This document shows positions 8,850 to 17,652 of a stretch of DNA of 64,000 nt, piece by piece. The position numbers were made by a program, and so were the translations under genes. The stretch covers positions 496,001 through 560,000 of the forward strand of contig NZ_BMWZ01000003.1 in NCBI RefSeq assembly GCF_014651495.1. The letters run 5' to 3'. The notes beneath the pieces were generated by a model. The model saw only the letters and a program-made list of their open reading frames with translations, searched no databases and was not told where the DNA came from. This DNA comes from Algibacter mikhailovii (lineage in GTDB: Bacteria > Bacteroidota > Bacteroidia > Flavobacteriales > Flavobacteriaceae). The stretch's first letter is position 1. Every line of letters starts with the position of its first letter.

Positions 8850-10087
8850 ATTTTTACTTTTTGCACTAATTTACTAACAGTCAAACCTTGTACTAAAATA
8901 GAAAACACGACAACTATATAAGTTACAACAAGAAACAAATCACGATGCATGGCCTGGGTTAATCCCAGTGCTAATGCTATGGATATCCCGCCCCGAAGGC
9001 CTCCCCAAGTCATAATTAAATTAGTTCTCGGCACAAAATCTAATCGTTTTTTGAAAAAGTTTATTGGAAACAATAATGATGCAAATCTGCAAATAAGCAC
9101 TGTGGGAATAGCAAGAATTCCTGCTAAAATATACTTTCCATCAAAGGCCAGAACTAGGATTTCCATACCGATCAAAACAAAAAGAATATTATTCAATAAA
9201 ATATCTATAAGCTCCCAAAACTTATCAACATAATTCTCTGTTATTTTAGACATGGCACTACCCCTTATAGTATCATTACCTATAATTAATCCAGCAGTAA
9301 CCATGGCCAATGGCGCCGATAAATGATAATGATGGGCAATAACAGTACCCCCCATTACAGCTGCTAAAGTTATGATTACTTCAATATCATAATCATCTAT
9401 TGATCGCATCAACCTATAGGTTATCCAACCCAAAACACCTCCCAGAACAATACCGCCTAAAACTTCTTGACCAAATAAACGTAGCACATCAAAAGCCTCA
9501 ATATCACCATTCCCCACGGAGGCTATTTGAAAAATAGTTAAAAAGACAACTACCCCTACACCATCATTAAAAAGTGACTCCCCAACAATTTTTGCTTCCA
9601 ACTTTTTAGGCACACCCGCCTTCTTTAATATTCCTAACACCGCAATTGGATCTGTAGGTGAAATTAAAGCTCCAAACAATAGGCAATGCACAAAACTTAC
9701 TTCTAGCCCTATAATCTGTAATACATAAAACATCATAATACCCACAAGAAAAGTAGATACTAAAACCCCAAAAGTAGAAAACACCAAAACTGGCCATCGC
9801 TGTACTTTTAGCTGTTGAAAATTCGTATGTAGTGCTCCAGCAAAAAGCAAAAAACTCAGCATGACATCCAATAAAACCTCTTTAAAATCAATATGCCTTA
9901 TAATATAGCGCTCAGCGTCTAAAAGTGTAGTATCCACATAACTGAGTGCAAAAACACCAAATGTAAAAACAATGGTAATCAACATTAAACCAATACTATT
10001 GGGCAGCTTCAAAAAGCGCACATTAATATATCCAAAAAGTGCTGATAAAAATATTATTACCGTAGCAATTACAAAATAGTCATCCAT
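8846..10087 (-). CDS. Na+(K+)/H+ antiporter, CPA1/NhaP type
   Basis: 413 aa membrane protein with about 12 hydrophobic segments. The CPA1 signature ISPTDPIAVLGIL (about 145) and GESLFNDGVGVVVF (about 168), with the conserved Asn-Asp of the ion site, identify an electroneutral cation/proton exchanger of the inner membrane. There is no long cytoplasmic C-terminal TrkA-type tail, so it is the short form. It is a single gene, convergent with the acyl-CoA dehydrogenase and divergent from the arsenosugar cluster. It is the second Na+/H+ exchanger in the window after NhaD. Confidence 0.92.
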   Translation of the reverse strand: MDDYFVIATVIIFLSALFGYINVRFLKLPNSIGLMLITIVFTFGVFALSYVDTTLLDAERYIIRHIDFKEVLLDVMLSFLLFAGALHTNFQQLKVQRWPVLVFSTFGVLVSTFLVGIMMFYVLQIIGLEVSFVHCLLFGALISPTDPIAVLGILKKAGVPKKLEAKIVGESLFNDGVGVVVFLTIFQIASVGNGDIEAFDVLRLFGQEVLGGIVLGGVLGWITYRLMRSIDDYDIEVIITLAAVMGGTVIAHHYHLSAPLAMVTAGLIIGNDTIRGSAMSKITENYVDKFWELIDILLNNILFVLIGMEILVLAFDGKYILAGILAIPTVLICRFASLLFPINFFKKRLDFVPRTNLIMTWGGLRGGISIALALGLTQAMHRDLFLVVTYIVVVFSILVQGLTVSKLVQKVKI

Positions 10088-10207
10088 AGTTATTGTATTT
10101 TACACAAAAAATAAAACTATAAAATCTTTATGAATAAATTGTGTTAAGTCTCAGTATTTATATCGACTTAAGTTTTTACATTTATAGCTTTAGAAAAATT
10201 AAATTTT

Positions 10208-10543
10208 ATGCAAAAGTCTTATTACGACCCTGCCGACTTAAAAAAGTTTGGAAAAATAAGTGAGTGGAATCAAGAATTGGGAGATAAATTCTTCGAATAT
10301 TACGGGAAGGTTTTTGAGGAAGGCGCTCTAACTGCAAGAGAAAAATCACTTATAGCCTTGGCAGTATCGCATACTGAACAATGTCCATACTGTATTGATG
10401 CTTACACCAAAGACACACTACAACGTGGGGTTACCAAGGAAGAAATGATGGAAGCTATTCATGTAGGAGCAGCAATAAAAAGTGGTGCAACTCTAGTTCA
10501 TGGCGTTCAAATGATGAATAAAGTCAACAAGTTAGATGGCTAA
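10208..10543 (+). CDS. Arsenosugar-associated peroxidase-like protein (carboxymuconolactone decarboxylase/AhpD fold)
   Basis: 111 aa single-domain AhpD-like protein. The motif HTEQCPYCIDAY (about 55-66) carries the redox pair C59-x-x-C62, and ALTAREKSLIALAV precedes it as usual. Members beside arsS and arsM genes are annotated as arsenosugar-biosynthesis-associated peroxidase-like proteins; the assignment here rests on that context plus the fold. The Cys pair could reduce a peroxide or handle a trivalent arsenical; which is unknown. It is the first gene of the cluster, 127 bases before arsS. Confidence 0.85.
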   Translation: MQKSYYDPADLKKFGKISEWNQELGDKFFEYYGKVFEEGALTAREKSLIALAVSHTEQCPYCIDAYTKDTLQRGVTKEEMMEAIHVGAAIKSGATLVHGVQMMNKVNKLDG

Positions 10544-10670
10544 TCCTATGGTAAATCTGCAGGGTTATGCTATTAAATTACCTGTTCCCTCCTAATTTGA
10601 AACTTTTTATTGCATCCCAAAGACACCTAAGCTTTAACCAAATCGATTATTAATAAATAATGCTTAATTA

Positions 10671-11726
10671 ATGGCCTTAAAGTCACTCCATAAACGCGAA
10701 AGCGACTTAGCGAATAGCAAAAGACAATTAGAAATTTTGTCTAACGGTATTTTTCAAAATGGAGAATTACCTACTTTTAAAAATAAAATTGCTGAAACCA
10801 ATCAGTTTCCTCTAAAAGCAAAGAAATTAGAAATTCTTCAAATTAATGTTGGTTACATGTGCAATCAAGTATGTGATCATTGCCATGTAGATGCAGGACC
10901 AGACCGGAAAGAAATCATGACTAAGACAACCATGACTCAATGTTTGGAAGTTATTAAAAATACCGGAGCGCATACTTTAGATTTGACAGGAGGAGCACCA
11001 GAGATGAATCCTAATTTCAGATGGTTTGTTGAAGAAGCTGCTAAGGCGGGCATTAAAGATTTTATAGTACGGTCTAACCTAACTATTATAAGAGCCAACA
11101 AAAAATATTATGATTTGCCGGAGTTTTTCAAGAAGCACAATATTCACGTTGTAAGCTCAATGCCCCATTGGACAAGAGGGAAAACGGACAAACAAAGAGG
11201 CGATGGTGTTTTTGACAAATCTATAAAAGCTTTACAAGACTTAAATGCCATAGGCTATGGCATGCCTGAAAGCGGATTGAAATTAGACTTAGTCTACAAT
11301 CCCTCTGGAGCCTTCTTACCGGGAGACCAAATGGCTATGGAAAAAGATTTTAAAAAGGCACTAAAGGAAGATTTTAATATTCAGTTTCATAACCTATTTG
11401 CAATAACTAATTTACCTATCTCTAGATTTTTAGATTATTTAATAGCCTCTGAAAATTACGAAGACTATATGTATAGCCTAGTTGAAGCTTATAATCCTGC
11501 TGCGGTTAAAAACGTCATGTGTACAAATACGTTATCTATAAGTTGGGATGGGCATCTATACGATTGTGATTTTAATCAAATGCTTAACCTACCGGTGAAT
11601 AGTAAGGCGAAACATATTTCAAAGTTCAATGAAGAATTACTTGAAGGACGAGAGATTGTAATTTCACAGCACTGCTATGGTTGTACTGCTGGCGCAGGAA
11701 GCAGTTGTCAAGGTAGTGTTGCATAA
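10671..11726 (+). CDS. arsS: Arsenosugar biosynthesis radical SAM protein ArsS
   Basis: 351 aa. The radical-SAM [4Fe-4S] motif CNQVCDHC is at 64-71 (C64, C68, C71), and LDLTGGAPEMNP at about 104-115 is the SAM-binding GGE-like motif. The C-terminal extension ends in CYGCTAGAGSSCQG (335-348), the extra Cys-rich tail of the ArsS group. ArsS is known to transfer the 5'-deoxyadenosyl radical of SAM to dimethylarsinous acid, giving 5'-deoxy-5'-dimethylarsinoyl-adenosine, the committed arsenosugar step. The downstream nucleoside phosphorylase, arsM and two glycosyltransferases support this. The rhodanese gene follows 10 bases later. Confidence 0.95.
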   Translation: MALKSLHKRESDLANSKRQLEILSNGIFQNGELPTFKNKIAETNQFPLKAKKLEILQINVGYMCNQVCDHCHVDAGPDRKEIMTKTTMTQCLEVIKNTGAHTLDLTGGAPEMNPNFRWFVEEAAKAGIKDFIVRSNLTIIRANKKYYDLPEFFKKHNIHVVSSMPHWTRGKTDKQRGDGVFDKSIKALQDLNAIGYGMPESGLKLDLVYNPSGAFLPGDQMAMEKDFKKALKEDFNIQFHNLFAITNLPISRFLDYLIASENYEDYMYSLVEAYNPAAVKNVMCTNTLSISWDGHLYDCDFNQMLNLPVNSKAKHISKFNEELLEGREIVISQHCYGCTAGAGSSCQGSVA

Positions 11727-11736
11727 AAGATTAATT

Positions 11737-12231
11737 ATGAAAAATTATATTATAGCCCTCTTATTGCTTTGCTCTATTTTTGGATATGGACAAAAAAAAC
11801 TATCAAAATTACTCAAGCAAGAAAACACAGAAAGTATTCCATATATAACTGTTGATTCATTGGCAAATCATGCGAATTCCTATGTTTTACTAGATTCTAG
11901 AGAAAAACAAGAGTATGAAACTAGTCATATCAAAAACGCCTTATTTGTAGGCTATGACAATTTCAACCTAGATCATATCACAAAGCAACTACCAGATAAA
12001 AATGCCGATATAGTTGTTTACTGTTCATTAGGTATTCGATCTGAAGATATTGCTGAACATTTAAAGAAAGTCGGCTATACTAATGTTATGAATTTATACG
12101 GCGGGATTTTTGAATGGAAAAACCACGACCTACCTGTGTATAACCAAGCTGAAAAAGAAACGGACAGCGTTCATACCTTTTCAAAATCCTGGAGTAAATG
12201 GCTCCAAAAAGGCATCAAAGTATATGACTAA
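11737..12231 (+). CDS. Secreted rhodanese-like protein
   Basis: 164 aa from the ATG chosen here. An in-frame start 20 codons upstream lies inside arsS and would spoil the clear signal peptide (residues 1-18, ending GYG-Q). The rhodanese domain covers about 35-135, with catalytic Cys96 in the active-site loop CSLGIRS and the usual DSRE (about 53) and GGIFEW (about 122) elements. Rhodaneses move sulfane sulfur or can bind soft metals. A periplasmic member inside an arsenosugar operon could serve arsenic thiolation or redox, but that is conjecture. Its stop overlaps the next gene's ATG by 8 bases. Confidence 0.88.
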   Translation: MKNYIIALLLLCSIFGYGQKKLSKLLKQENTESIPYITVDSLANHANSYVLLDSREKQEYETSHIKNALFVGYDNFNLDHITKQLPDKNADIVVYCSLGIRSEDIAEHLKKVGYTNVMNLYGGIFEWKNHDLPVYNQAEKETDSVHTFSKSWSKWLQKGIKVYD

Positions 12232-12823
12232 AGAACTCCTTATCATATTTGTCAAAAACATAAAAGCGGGAAAAGTTAAAACTCGACTTGCAAAAACTAT
12301 TGGTGAAGACAGCGCGCTTAAAATCTATCAAGAACTCGTTAATATCACTGAAAAAGTCAGCAAAAAAATAGCATCAGATGTTAGGATTTATTTTTCTGAA
12401 GCCCCAATTGAAAACCAATGGAAATCCTTTTATAAAACAACTCAAGAAGGAGTGGATTTAGGTGAACGTATGAAAAATGCCTTTCAAGATGGATTTAATG
12501 ATGGATACCAACGTATTGTTTTAATAGGCTCTGATTTACCTGAAATAGCCGAAGAACATATAAACCATGGTTTAAATGAACTGAAAAAAAATGACGTTGT
12601 ATTTGGCCCAGCCTTAGATGGTGGCTACTACCTTATTGGTTTAAGTAAAATGCATCATCGAATTTTTGAAAACAAACCATGGAGTCAACCTAATTTACTC
12701 GAAGACACCCTAAATGAACTTAAACAAAATAAAATTACCGTTGCTACCTTAAACACTTTGAATGACATTGACACTTTTGAAGATTTAAAGAAGTTCCCAA
12801 AATTGCTACAACTTCTGTCCTAA
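12224..12823 (+). CDS. TIGR04282-type arsenosugar biosynthesis glycosyltransferase
   Basis: 199 aa. The start is the ATG in the overlap ATGACTAA with the rhodanese stop; a longer in-frame start would read deep into the rhodanese gene. It has a GT-A/nucleotidyltransferase-like fold (DUF2064) with N-terminal IIFVKNIKAGKVKTRLAK, the central LIGSDLPEI and the late GPALDGGYYLIGL motif, all features of the TIGR04282 family named from arsenosugar loci. It probably forms a sugar linkage or activates a sugar donor; the donor is not known. Paired with the TIGR04283-type gene at 16781. Confidence 0.9.
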   Translation: MTKELLIIFVKNIKAGKVKTRLAKTIGEDSALKIYQELVNITEKVSKKIASDVRIYFSEAPIENQWKSFYKTTQEGVDLGERMKNAFQDGFNDGYQRIVLIGSDLPEIAEEHINHGLNELKKNDVVFGPALDGGYYLIGLSKMHHRIFENKPWSQPNLLEDTLNELKQNKITVATLNTLNDIDTFEDLKKFPKLLQLLS

Positions 12824-13116
12824 ACCATAGGTTCAAAAACTCCTTTTATCTTTTTAAGTTGTCCAAATATTTTAAAAGAATTACACATTTCTTAAGAAAT
12901 AAAATCAATAGATTTCATTAAGTTAGTCGCTAAGAAAATGCAATTCGCAAAAAAACACCTACGTTACTATGCAATTGCTAACGGCCAGAAAACATTTAGC
13001 CTCAAGCTAATTACCATTTAACATACTACATATCAATACAGTATTACTTACTAATTACCAAACACAAAAATGAAAACCCCAAAATTGACTAATATTAGAT
13101 CTTAAAAAAAGACCAT

Positions 13117-13929
13117 ATGATTAAATACATTGAAGAAACGGTAAATTACTTGCACAATAAGGGCTTTGACCAACCCGAAGTTGGTATTATTTTAGGCACG
13201 GGGTTAGGGCAACTTATAAGTGAAATAAACATTATAAGAGAAGTAAGCTATAATCACATACCAAATTTCCCAACAGCCACAGTTGAATTTCATAAAGGGA
13301 AACTCATTTTTGGTGAGCTAGCAGGGAAAAAAGTTATCGTTATGCAAGGCCGTTTTCATTTATACGAAGGCTACACATTGCAGGATGTTACCTATCCTGT
13401 TCGTATTATGGAAAAACTAGGCATAAAAACCCTTTTAGTCTCAAATGCGGCAGGGGCTATAAATCTTAATTTCAAGAAAGGCGAATTGATGTTGATTGAC
13501 GATCACATAAACTTGCAAGGTGGGTCCCCGCTCGCTTTTAAAGGAGTAGAACAATTAGGTGAACGCTTTACAGACATGAGTGCTCCTTATGATGATGCCC
13601 TAAATTCCAAATTTGAGGCTTTAGCACAAGCAAATGACATAAAACTTCACAAAGGGGTTTATGCAAGCGTCGTGGGGCCTCAGCTAGAAACAAGAGCAGA
13701 GTATCGCATGTTAAAAATTATTGGTGCTGATGCTGTTGGCATGAGTACGGTTCCAGAAATAATAGTTGCAAATCATTTGAATTTAAAAGTAGCTGCGGTG
13801 TCAGTTTTAACAGATGAATGCGACCCAGATAATCTAGAGCCTGTAAATATAGAAGACATAATTGCCAGCGCAGTGCAAGCAGAACCTAAGATGATCGTGC
13901 TCTTTAAACAACTAATTAGCAGCCTGTAA
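13117..13929 (+). CDS. Purine nucleoside phosphorylase (arsenosugar pathway)
   Basis: 270 aa, PNP/MTAP family. The phosphate loop IILGTGLGQL (about 24-33), VSNAAGAIN (about 111-119), VGPQLETRAEYRML and GMSTVPE are all present. PNPs split purine nucleosides with phosphate. In the arsenosugar pathway a nucleoside phosphorylase or hydrolase is needed to remove adenine from the dimethylarsinoyl-adenosine made by ArsS. Its position between the two glycosyltransferases and next to arsM makes that its likely job, though it could also do ordinary purine salvage. It follows a 293-base gap and could start a new transcript. Confidence 0.9.
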   Translation: MIKYIEETVNYLHNKGFDQPEVGIILGTGLGQLISEINIIREVSYNHIPNFPTATVEFHKGKLIFGELAGKKVIVMQGRFHLYEGYTLQDVTYPVRIMEKLGIKTLLVSNAAGAINLNFKKGELMLIDDHINLQGGSPLAFKGVEQLGERFTDMSAPYDDALNSKFEALAQANDIKLHKGVYASVVGPQLETRAEYRMLKIIGADAVGMSTVPEIIVANHLNLKVAAVSVLTDECDPDNLEPVNIEDIIASAVQAEPKMIVLFKQLISSL

Positions 13930-13942
13930 ATGTGTAATAAAA

Positions 13943-13979
13943 GTTACAGCCATTTACTTCTTAAGACATTACTTTTATA
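13943..13979 (+). promoter_or_regulatory. Possible promoter element before arsM
   Basis: GTTACA (13943-13948), 20 bases, then TTACTTTTATA (13969-13979), 20 bases before the arsM ATG. The same two blocks with an 18-base spacer occur before the gene at 17653. The second block is a loose version of TAnnTTTG. Support is only this recurrence. Confidence 0.25.
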
Positions 13980-13999
13980 AAAAGAAAAAAAAATAAAAT

Positions 14000-14968
14000 A
14001 TGAGTTATTTAGAAACCACCCACGATGTATACAAAGAAGCCGCACTAACACCAGATGTTGGATTATGCTGTACTACTAATCCTATTTGGGAATTGCCTGG
14101 ACTGAAAATCCCAAAAATTATGCAGGAAATGAATTATGGTTGTGGTTCTACTGTGCATGCGCGCGATTTAACTAACAACCCAAAAATGCTGTATGTTGGA
14201 GTTGGCGGAGGCATGGAGTTATTACAGTTTGCTTACTTCAATCGTCAAAAAGGAGGCGTTGTTGGCATAGATGTGGTGGATGAAATGCTTGAGGCCTCTC
14301 GTAAAAACTTTCAGGAAGCTGAAGCTCAAAACTCATGGTTTAAAAGTGAGTTTGTGGACCTAAAAAAGGGAGACGCCATGAATTTACCTGTTGAAGACAA
14401 TAGTATTGATGTTGCAGCGCAAAACTGTTTGTTTAATATTTTTAAAGCTGATGATCTCAAACGTGCTATAGAAGAAATGCATCGGGTTTTAAAACCGCAT
14501 GGACGCTTGGTTATGAGTGACCCCACCTGTGAGCAACCTATGAATGATGCCTTGCGTAATGATGAGCGTTTAAGAGCTCTTTGCTTAAGCGGTAGCCTGC
14601 CAATAGCAGAATACGTTAAAGCCTTAACAGATGCCGGTTTTGGTACTATTGAAATTAGAGCTAGAAAACCCTATCGAATTTTAGACCCTAAGAACTACCC
14701 AACAGATGAATTAATCTATATAGAATCTATTGAAGTAGCTGCAATTAAAGACCCCATGCCCGAAGACGGCCCGTGTATTTTCACTGGTAAAGCCGCTATT
14801 TACTATGGTAATGAAGATTATTTTGATGATAAAAAAGGACATGTTTTACTTAAAAACCAACCCTTAGCCATTTGCGACAAAACAGCCGGTGCATTGGCTA
14901 ATTTAAATGGAGACGATATATTTATTAGTGAATCTACTTATCATTATGATGGTGGGGGCTGCTGCTAA
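14000..14968 (+). CDS. arsM: Arsenosugar biosynthesis arsenite methyltransferase ArsM
   Basis: 322 aa class I SAM methyltransferase. The SAM loop is LYVGVGGGMELLQ (about 64-76) and DVVDEML follows at 91-97. Cysteines expected to bind As(III) include C23-C24 (GLCCTTNPIW), C48 (YGCGS), C143 and C177 (DPTCEQP). The chain ends in Gly-Gly-Cys-Cys, a further thiol pair. ArsM methylates trivalent arsenic to mono- and dimethyl forms, the substrate for ArsS. N-terminal GLCCTTN and the arsenosugar-type C-terminal half separate it from ordinary detoxification ArsM. No arsR, arsC or efflux pump is near. Confidence 0.94.
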   Translation: MSYLETTHDVYKEAALTPDVGLCCTTNPIWELPGLKIPKIMQEMNYGCGSTVHARDLTNNPKMLYVGVGGGMELLQFAYFNRQKGGVVGIDVVDEMLEASRKNFQEAEAQNSWFKSEFVDLKKGDAMNLPVEDNSIDVAAQNCLFNIFKADDLKRAIEEMHRVLKPHGRLVMSDPTCEQPMNDALRNDERLRALCLSGSLPIAEYVKALTDAGFGTIEIRARKPYRILDPKNYPTDELIYIESIEVAAIKDPMPEDGPCIFTGKAAIYYGNEDYFDDKKGHVLLKNQPLAICDKTAGALANLNGDDIFISESTYHYDGGGCC

Positions 14969-15014
14969 GTAATTAGCAAATGTTACATCATATTAATTGA
15001 TGTAAGACTCATTT

Positions 15015-15899
15015 ATGGAGAAATATTTAGACATCATAAAAAATTCGTATTCCGGGTATTGGAATTATCTCAAGTATGAGTTAATAAATCTAAACCACTG
15101 GGATAACTATTTTTATGGATTAATTGCTATTTCGCTTTTAGTATGGTTACTTGAATATGTATTTCCATGGAGAAAAAACCAGTCCATTATTAGAAAAGAT
15201 TTTTGGTTGGATACATTCTATATGTTTTTTAATTTTTTTCTACTCAACCTCATTGTACTCATTGCACTTTCAAACACGGCTTCCGTATTTTTAGATGATA
15301 CGCTATCACTTATTAATCTTTCCCTCCCAGATTTCCAATTGCTAGATATAAATAAACTACTAAAATGGTTAGGCTTATTAATTTTTTTCTTGGTTTCAGA
15401 TTTTGTACAATGGAATACCCATCGATTACTACATAGAGTACCCTGGCTATGGAACTTTCATAAAGTACATCATTCTGTTAAAGAAATGGGGTTTGCCGCA
15501 CACTTACGCTATCACTGGATGGAGCCTATTGTCTACAAATCTTTACTTTATATACCTATAGCTATAATTGGCGGATACACATCCAAAGATATAGCTATAG
15601 TCTACTTTTTTACTATAATTATAGGCCACCTAAACCATGCCAATTTAGGATGGGATTATGGCTACTTGAAATATATATTCAACAATCCTAAAATGCATAT
15701 TTGGCATCACAGTAAAACCTTACCTCAACATGTTAGGTATGGTGTAAACTATGGACTAACACTGAGTATTTGGGATTATATTTTTAAAACCAATTATATT
15801 CCATATAGCGGCAAAGACATTGAACTGGGATTTAATGGTGATGAATCTTTTCCTGACAATTTCATTGACCAAGAATTATATCCGCTGAAGAAAAATTAA
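15015..15899 (+). CDS. Sterol desaturase / fatty-acid hydroxylase family membrane protein
   Basis: 294 aa, di-iron membrane oxygenase family. The three His clusters are intact: HRLLH (136-140), HKVHH (149-153) and HIWHH (228-232), with extra His residues at 163-167 and 205-208. Hydrophobic segments lie at about 35-50, 68-90, 118-130 and 175-205. Such enzymes hydroxylate or desaturate a lipid chain using O2. No sterol genes are visible, and the position inside the arsenosugar operon suggests a lipid partner of that pathway. Substrate unknown. The DUF547 lipoprotein gene starts 7 bases later. Confidence 0.85.
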   Translation: MEKYLDIIKNSYSGYWNYLKYELINLNHWDNYFYGLIAISLLVWLLEYVFPWRKNQSIIRKDFWLDTFYMFFNFFLLNLIVLIALSNTASVFLDDTLSLINLSLPDFQLLDINKLLKWLGLLIFFLVSDFVQWNTHRLLHRVPWLWNFHKVHHSVKEMGFAAHLRYHWMEPIVYKSLLYIPIAIIGGYTSKDIAIVYFFTIIIGHLNHANLGWDYGYLKYIFNNPKMHIWHHSKTLPQHVRYGVNYGLTLSIWDYIFKTNYIPYSGKDIELGFNGDESFPDNFIDQELYPLKKN

Positions 15900-15906
15900 A
15901 ACCTCA

Positions 15907-16776
15907 ATGAAACACCTACTTGTCTTAGCTTTAATTATTTTAATAACCGCCTGCTCTAGCTCTAAAAAAGCTACCAGTAACACTTCAGATTCGGTAGCTC
16001 CTACGACACCCCAACCCACTAAATCTGTAGCGAATAAAACAAAGGCACCTAATAAAACTCAAAGAGAAAAAACCCTTGAAGAACCACAGGCTTTGGTAGA
16101 AAAAAACAATCCTAACAATGCCAGCTCTTCAGAGACATTAAATTATGAAATCTGGACCAATCTACTTGAGAAGCATGTTTCAGACCAAGGCCATGTGAAT
16201 TACCATGCATTTATGAATGATAAAAAGGCGGTATCTCATTGTATTTCCTTTCTAGAAGAAAACCTACCGAGTAATACCTGGAGTAAAAATGAAACACTTG
16301 CTTACTGGATAAACGCTTACAATATCATGACGATCGATTTGATTTTACGTCATTACCCCGTAAAAAGTATAAAGGACATCAAAAAACCATGGGATCAACG
16401 GTATTGGAAACTTGGTGAAAAATGGTACAACTTAAATGACATTGAACACCAAATATTAAGAAAAATGGACGAACCTCGTATTCATTTTGCCATTGTTTGT
16501 GCGTCAATATCTTGTCCGAAATTACTAAACAAGGCTTTCACAAGTCAAAATTTAGATCAAGGACTCACCAAGGCCACTAAAGATTTCGTAAATGATACGA
16601 GTAAAAATTTTATTTCTGAAAACAATTTAGAACTCTCTAAAATATTTCAGTGGTTTGCCAAAGACTTTAAACTAAATGGAAGTATCATTAATTTTTTAAA
16701 TCAATATTCAAGTATAACTATTTCCGAAAAGGCACAGAAAACGTATAAGGTTTATAATTGGGATTTAAACAACTGA
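15907..16776 (+). CDS. DUF547-domain lipoprotein
   Basis: 289 aa. Lipoprotein signal with lipobox ILITAC (acylated Cys16), a low-complexity Ser/Thr/Pro/Lys linker to about 75, then a DUF547 domain at about 90-270. The domain shows AYWINAYNIMTIDLIL, the IHFAIVCASISCPKL block with a Cys pair, and a C-terminal FQWFAKDF. Function of DUF547 is not established. A Cys-containing thioredoxin-like or transglutaminase-like activity is often guessed from fold. A second DUF547 protein is encoded at 23958. It is coupled to the next glycosyltransferase by a 4-base gap. Confidence 0.85.
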   Translation: MKHLLVLALIILITACSSSKKATSNTSDSVAPTTPQPTKSVANKTKAPNKTQREKTLEEPQALVEKNNPNNASSSETLNYEIWTNLLEKHVSDQGHVNYHAFMNDKKAVSHCISFLEENLPSNTWSKNETLAYWINAYNIMTIDLILRHYPVKSIKDIKKPWDQRYWKLGEKWYNLNDIEHQILRKMDEPRIHFAIVCASISCPKLLNKAFTSQNLDQGLTKATKDFVNDTSKNFISENNLELSKIFQWFAKDFKLNGSIINFLNQYSSITISEKAQKTYKVYNWDLNN

Positions 16777-16780
16777 TTCT

Positions 16781-17578
16781 ATGACGCATACCATTTCCAT
16801 AATAATCCCTGTTTTAAATGAAGAAAGTCATATTGGAAAACTACTTGAACACTTATTAGCTAATTCAACACCAAACCATGTATGCGAAATTCTCGTGGTT
16901 GACGGGGGGAGTCAAGACCAAACCATTGCTATCTTAGATTCATTTGCTCAAGTTCATCAATCACATTTAAAAAGAGCGTTTCATTTTATTGATACTCGCA
17001 TTTCGACTACTAAAACAATATCTCCAAATAACATAAAAACAAACATCATTGCACTCCACTCAGAGAAAGGACGCGCGAAACAGATGAACTATGGGGCAAA
17101 ACATGCTCAAGGAGATATCTTATATTTTTTACATGCAGATTCCTTCCCGCCGCCCTATTTTGACCAGCTCATTATTAATGAAATACATAAAAGGAACAAG
17201 GCCGGCTGTTTCAGAATGCAATTTAACAGTAATCATTGGTGGCTTAGGCTAGCCAGTTGGTTCACGCAATTTAATTGGAGACCATGCCGGGGTGGCGACC
17301 AAAGTCAATTTATATCGAAAAAACTATTTCATACTATTGGTGGTTTTGATGAAAACTATACTATTTATGAGGACAATATACTCATTAATCATCTTTACAA
17401 AATAAAACAGTTTGTCGTTATAAATAAAAAACTGCAGACTTCTGCCAGAATGTATGAAACCCATGGTATTTGGAAGCTTCAATTCTTTTATTGGAGTATC
17501 TACATAAAAAAATGGCTGGGTGCTGATGCTACAACCCTTTATGCTTTTTACATTAAATTTATAAATGTTAAAAAGTGA
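16781..17578 (+). CDS. TIGR04283-type arsenosugar biosynthesis glycosyltransferase
   Basis: 265 aa GT2-fold enzyme. N-terminal IIIPVLNEESHIGKLLEHL, the VVDGGSQDQT motif, the subgroup signature GRAKQMNYGA with FLHADSFPPPYF (DxD-like H-A-D), and CRGGDQSQFISKKLF are all characteristic of TIGR04283. It is the last gene of the tight arsM-linked run. It probably transfers a sugar or glycerol-type unit to or from the arsenoribose; the precise step has not been shown for this family. Confidence 0.92.
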   Translation: MTHTISIIIPVLNEESHIGKLLEHLLANSTPNHVCEILVVDGGSQDQTIAILDSFAQVHQSHLKRAFHFIDTRISTTKTISPNNIKTNIIALHSEKGRAKQMNYGAKHAQGDILYFLHADSFPPPYFDQLIINEIHKRNKAGCFRMQFNSNHWWLRLASWFTQFNWRPCRGGDQSQFISKKLFHTIGGFDENYTIYEDNILINHLYKIKQFVVINKKLQTSARMYETHGIWKLQFFYWSIYIKKWLGADATTLYAFYIKFINVKK

Positions 17579-17605
17579 TAAAAAACCCTTAAGGAAAAAT
17601 TAATT

Positions 17606-17640
17606 GTTACAAATGGGTCAATGAATCGTTTACTTTTATA
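17606..17640 (+). promoter_or_regulatory. Possible promoter element before the 17653 gene
   Basis: GTTACA (17606-17611), 18 bases, TTACTTTTATA (17630-17640), 12 bases before the ATG. It resembles the element before arsM. Confidence 0.25.
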
Positions 17641-17652
17641 GAAACCGCTTTT

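Noticed and set aside
10208-17578. Reading the cluster as an arsenic-resistance (ars) operon
   Set aside because: No arsR, arsC, arsB/acr3 or arsP is present; ArsS and the TIGR0428x-type glycosyltransferases point to biosynthesis.
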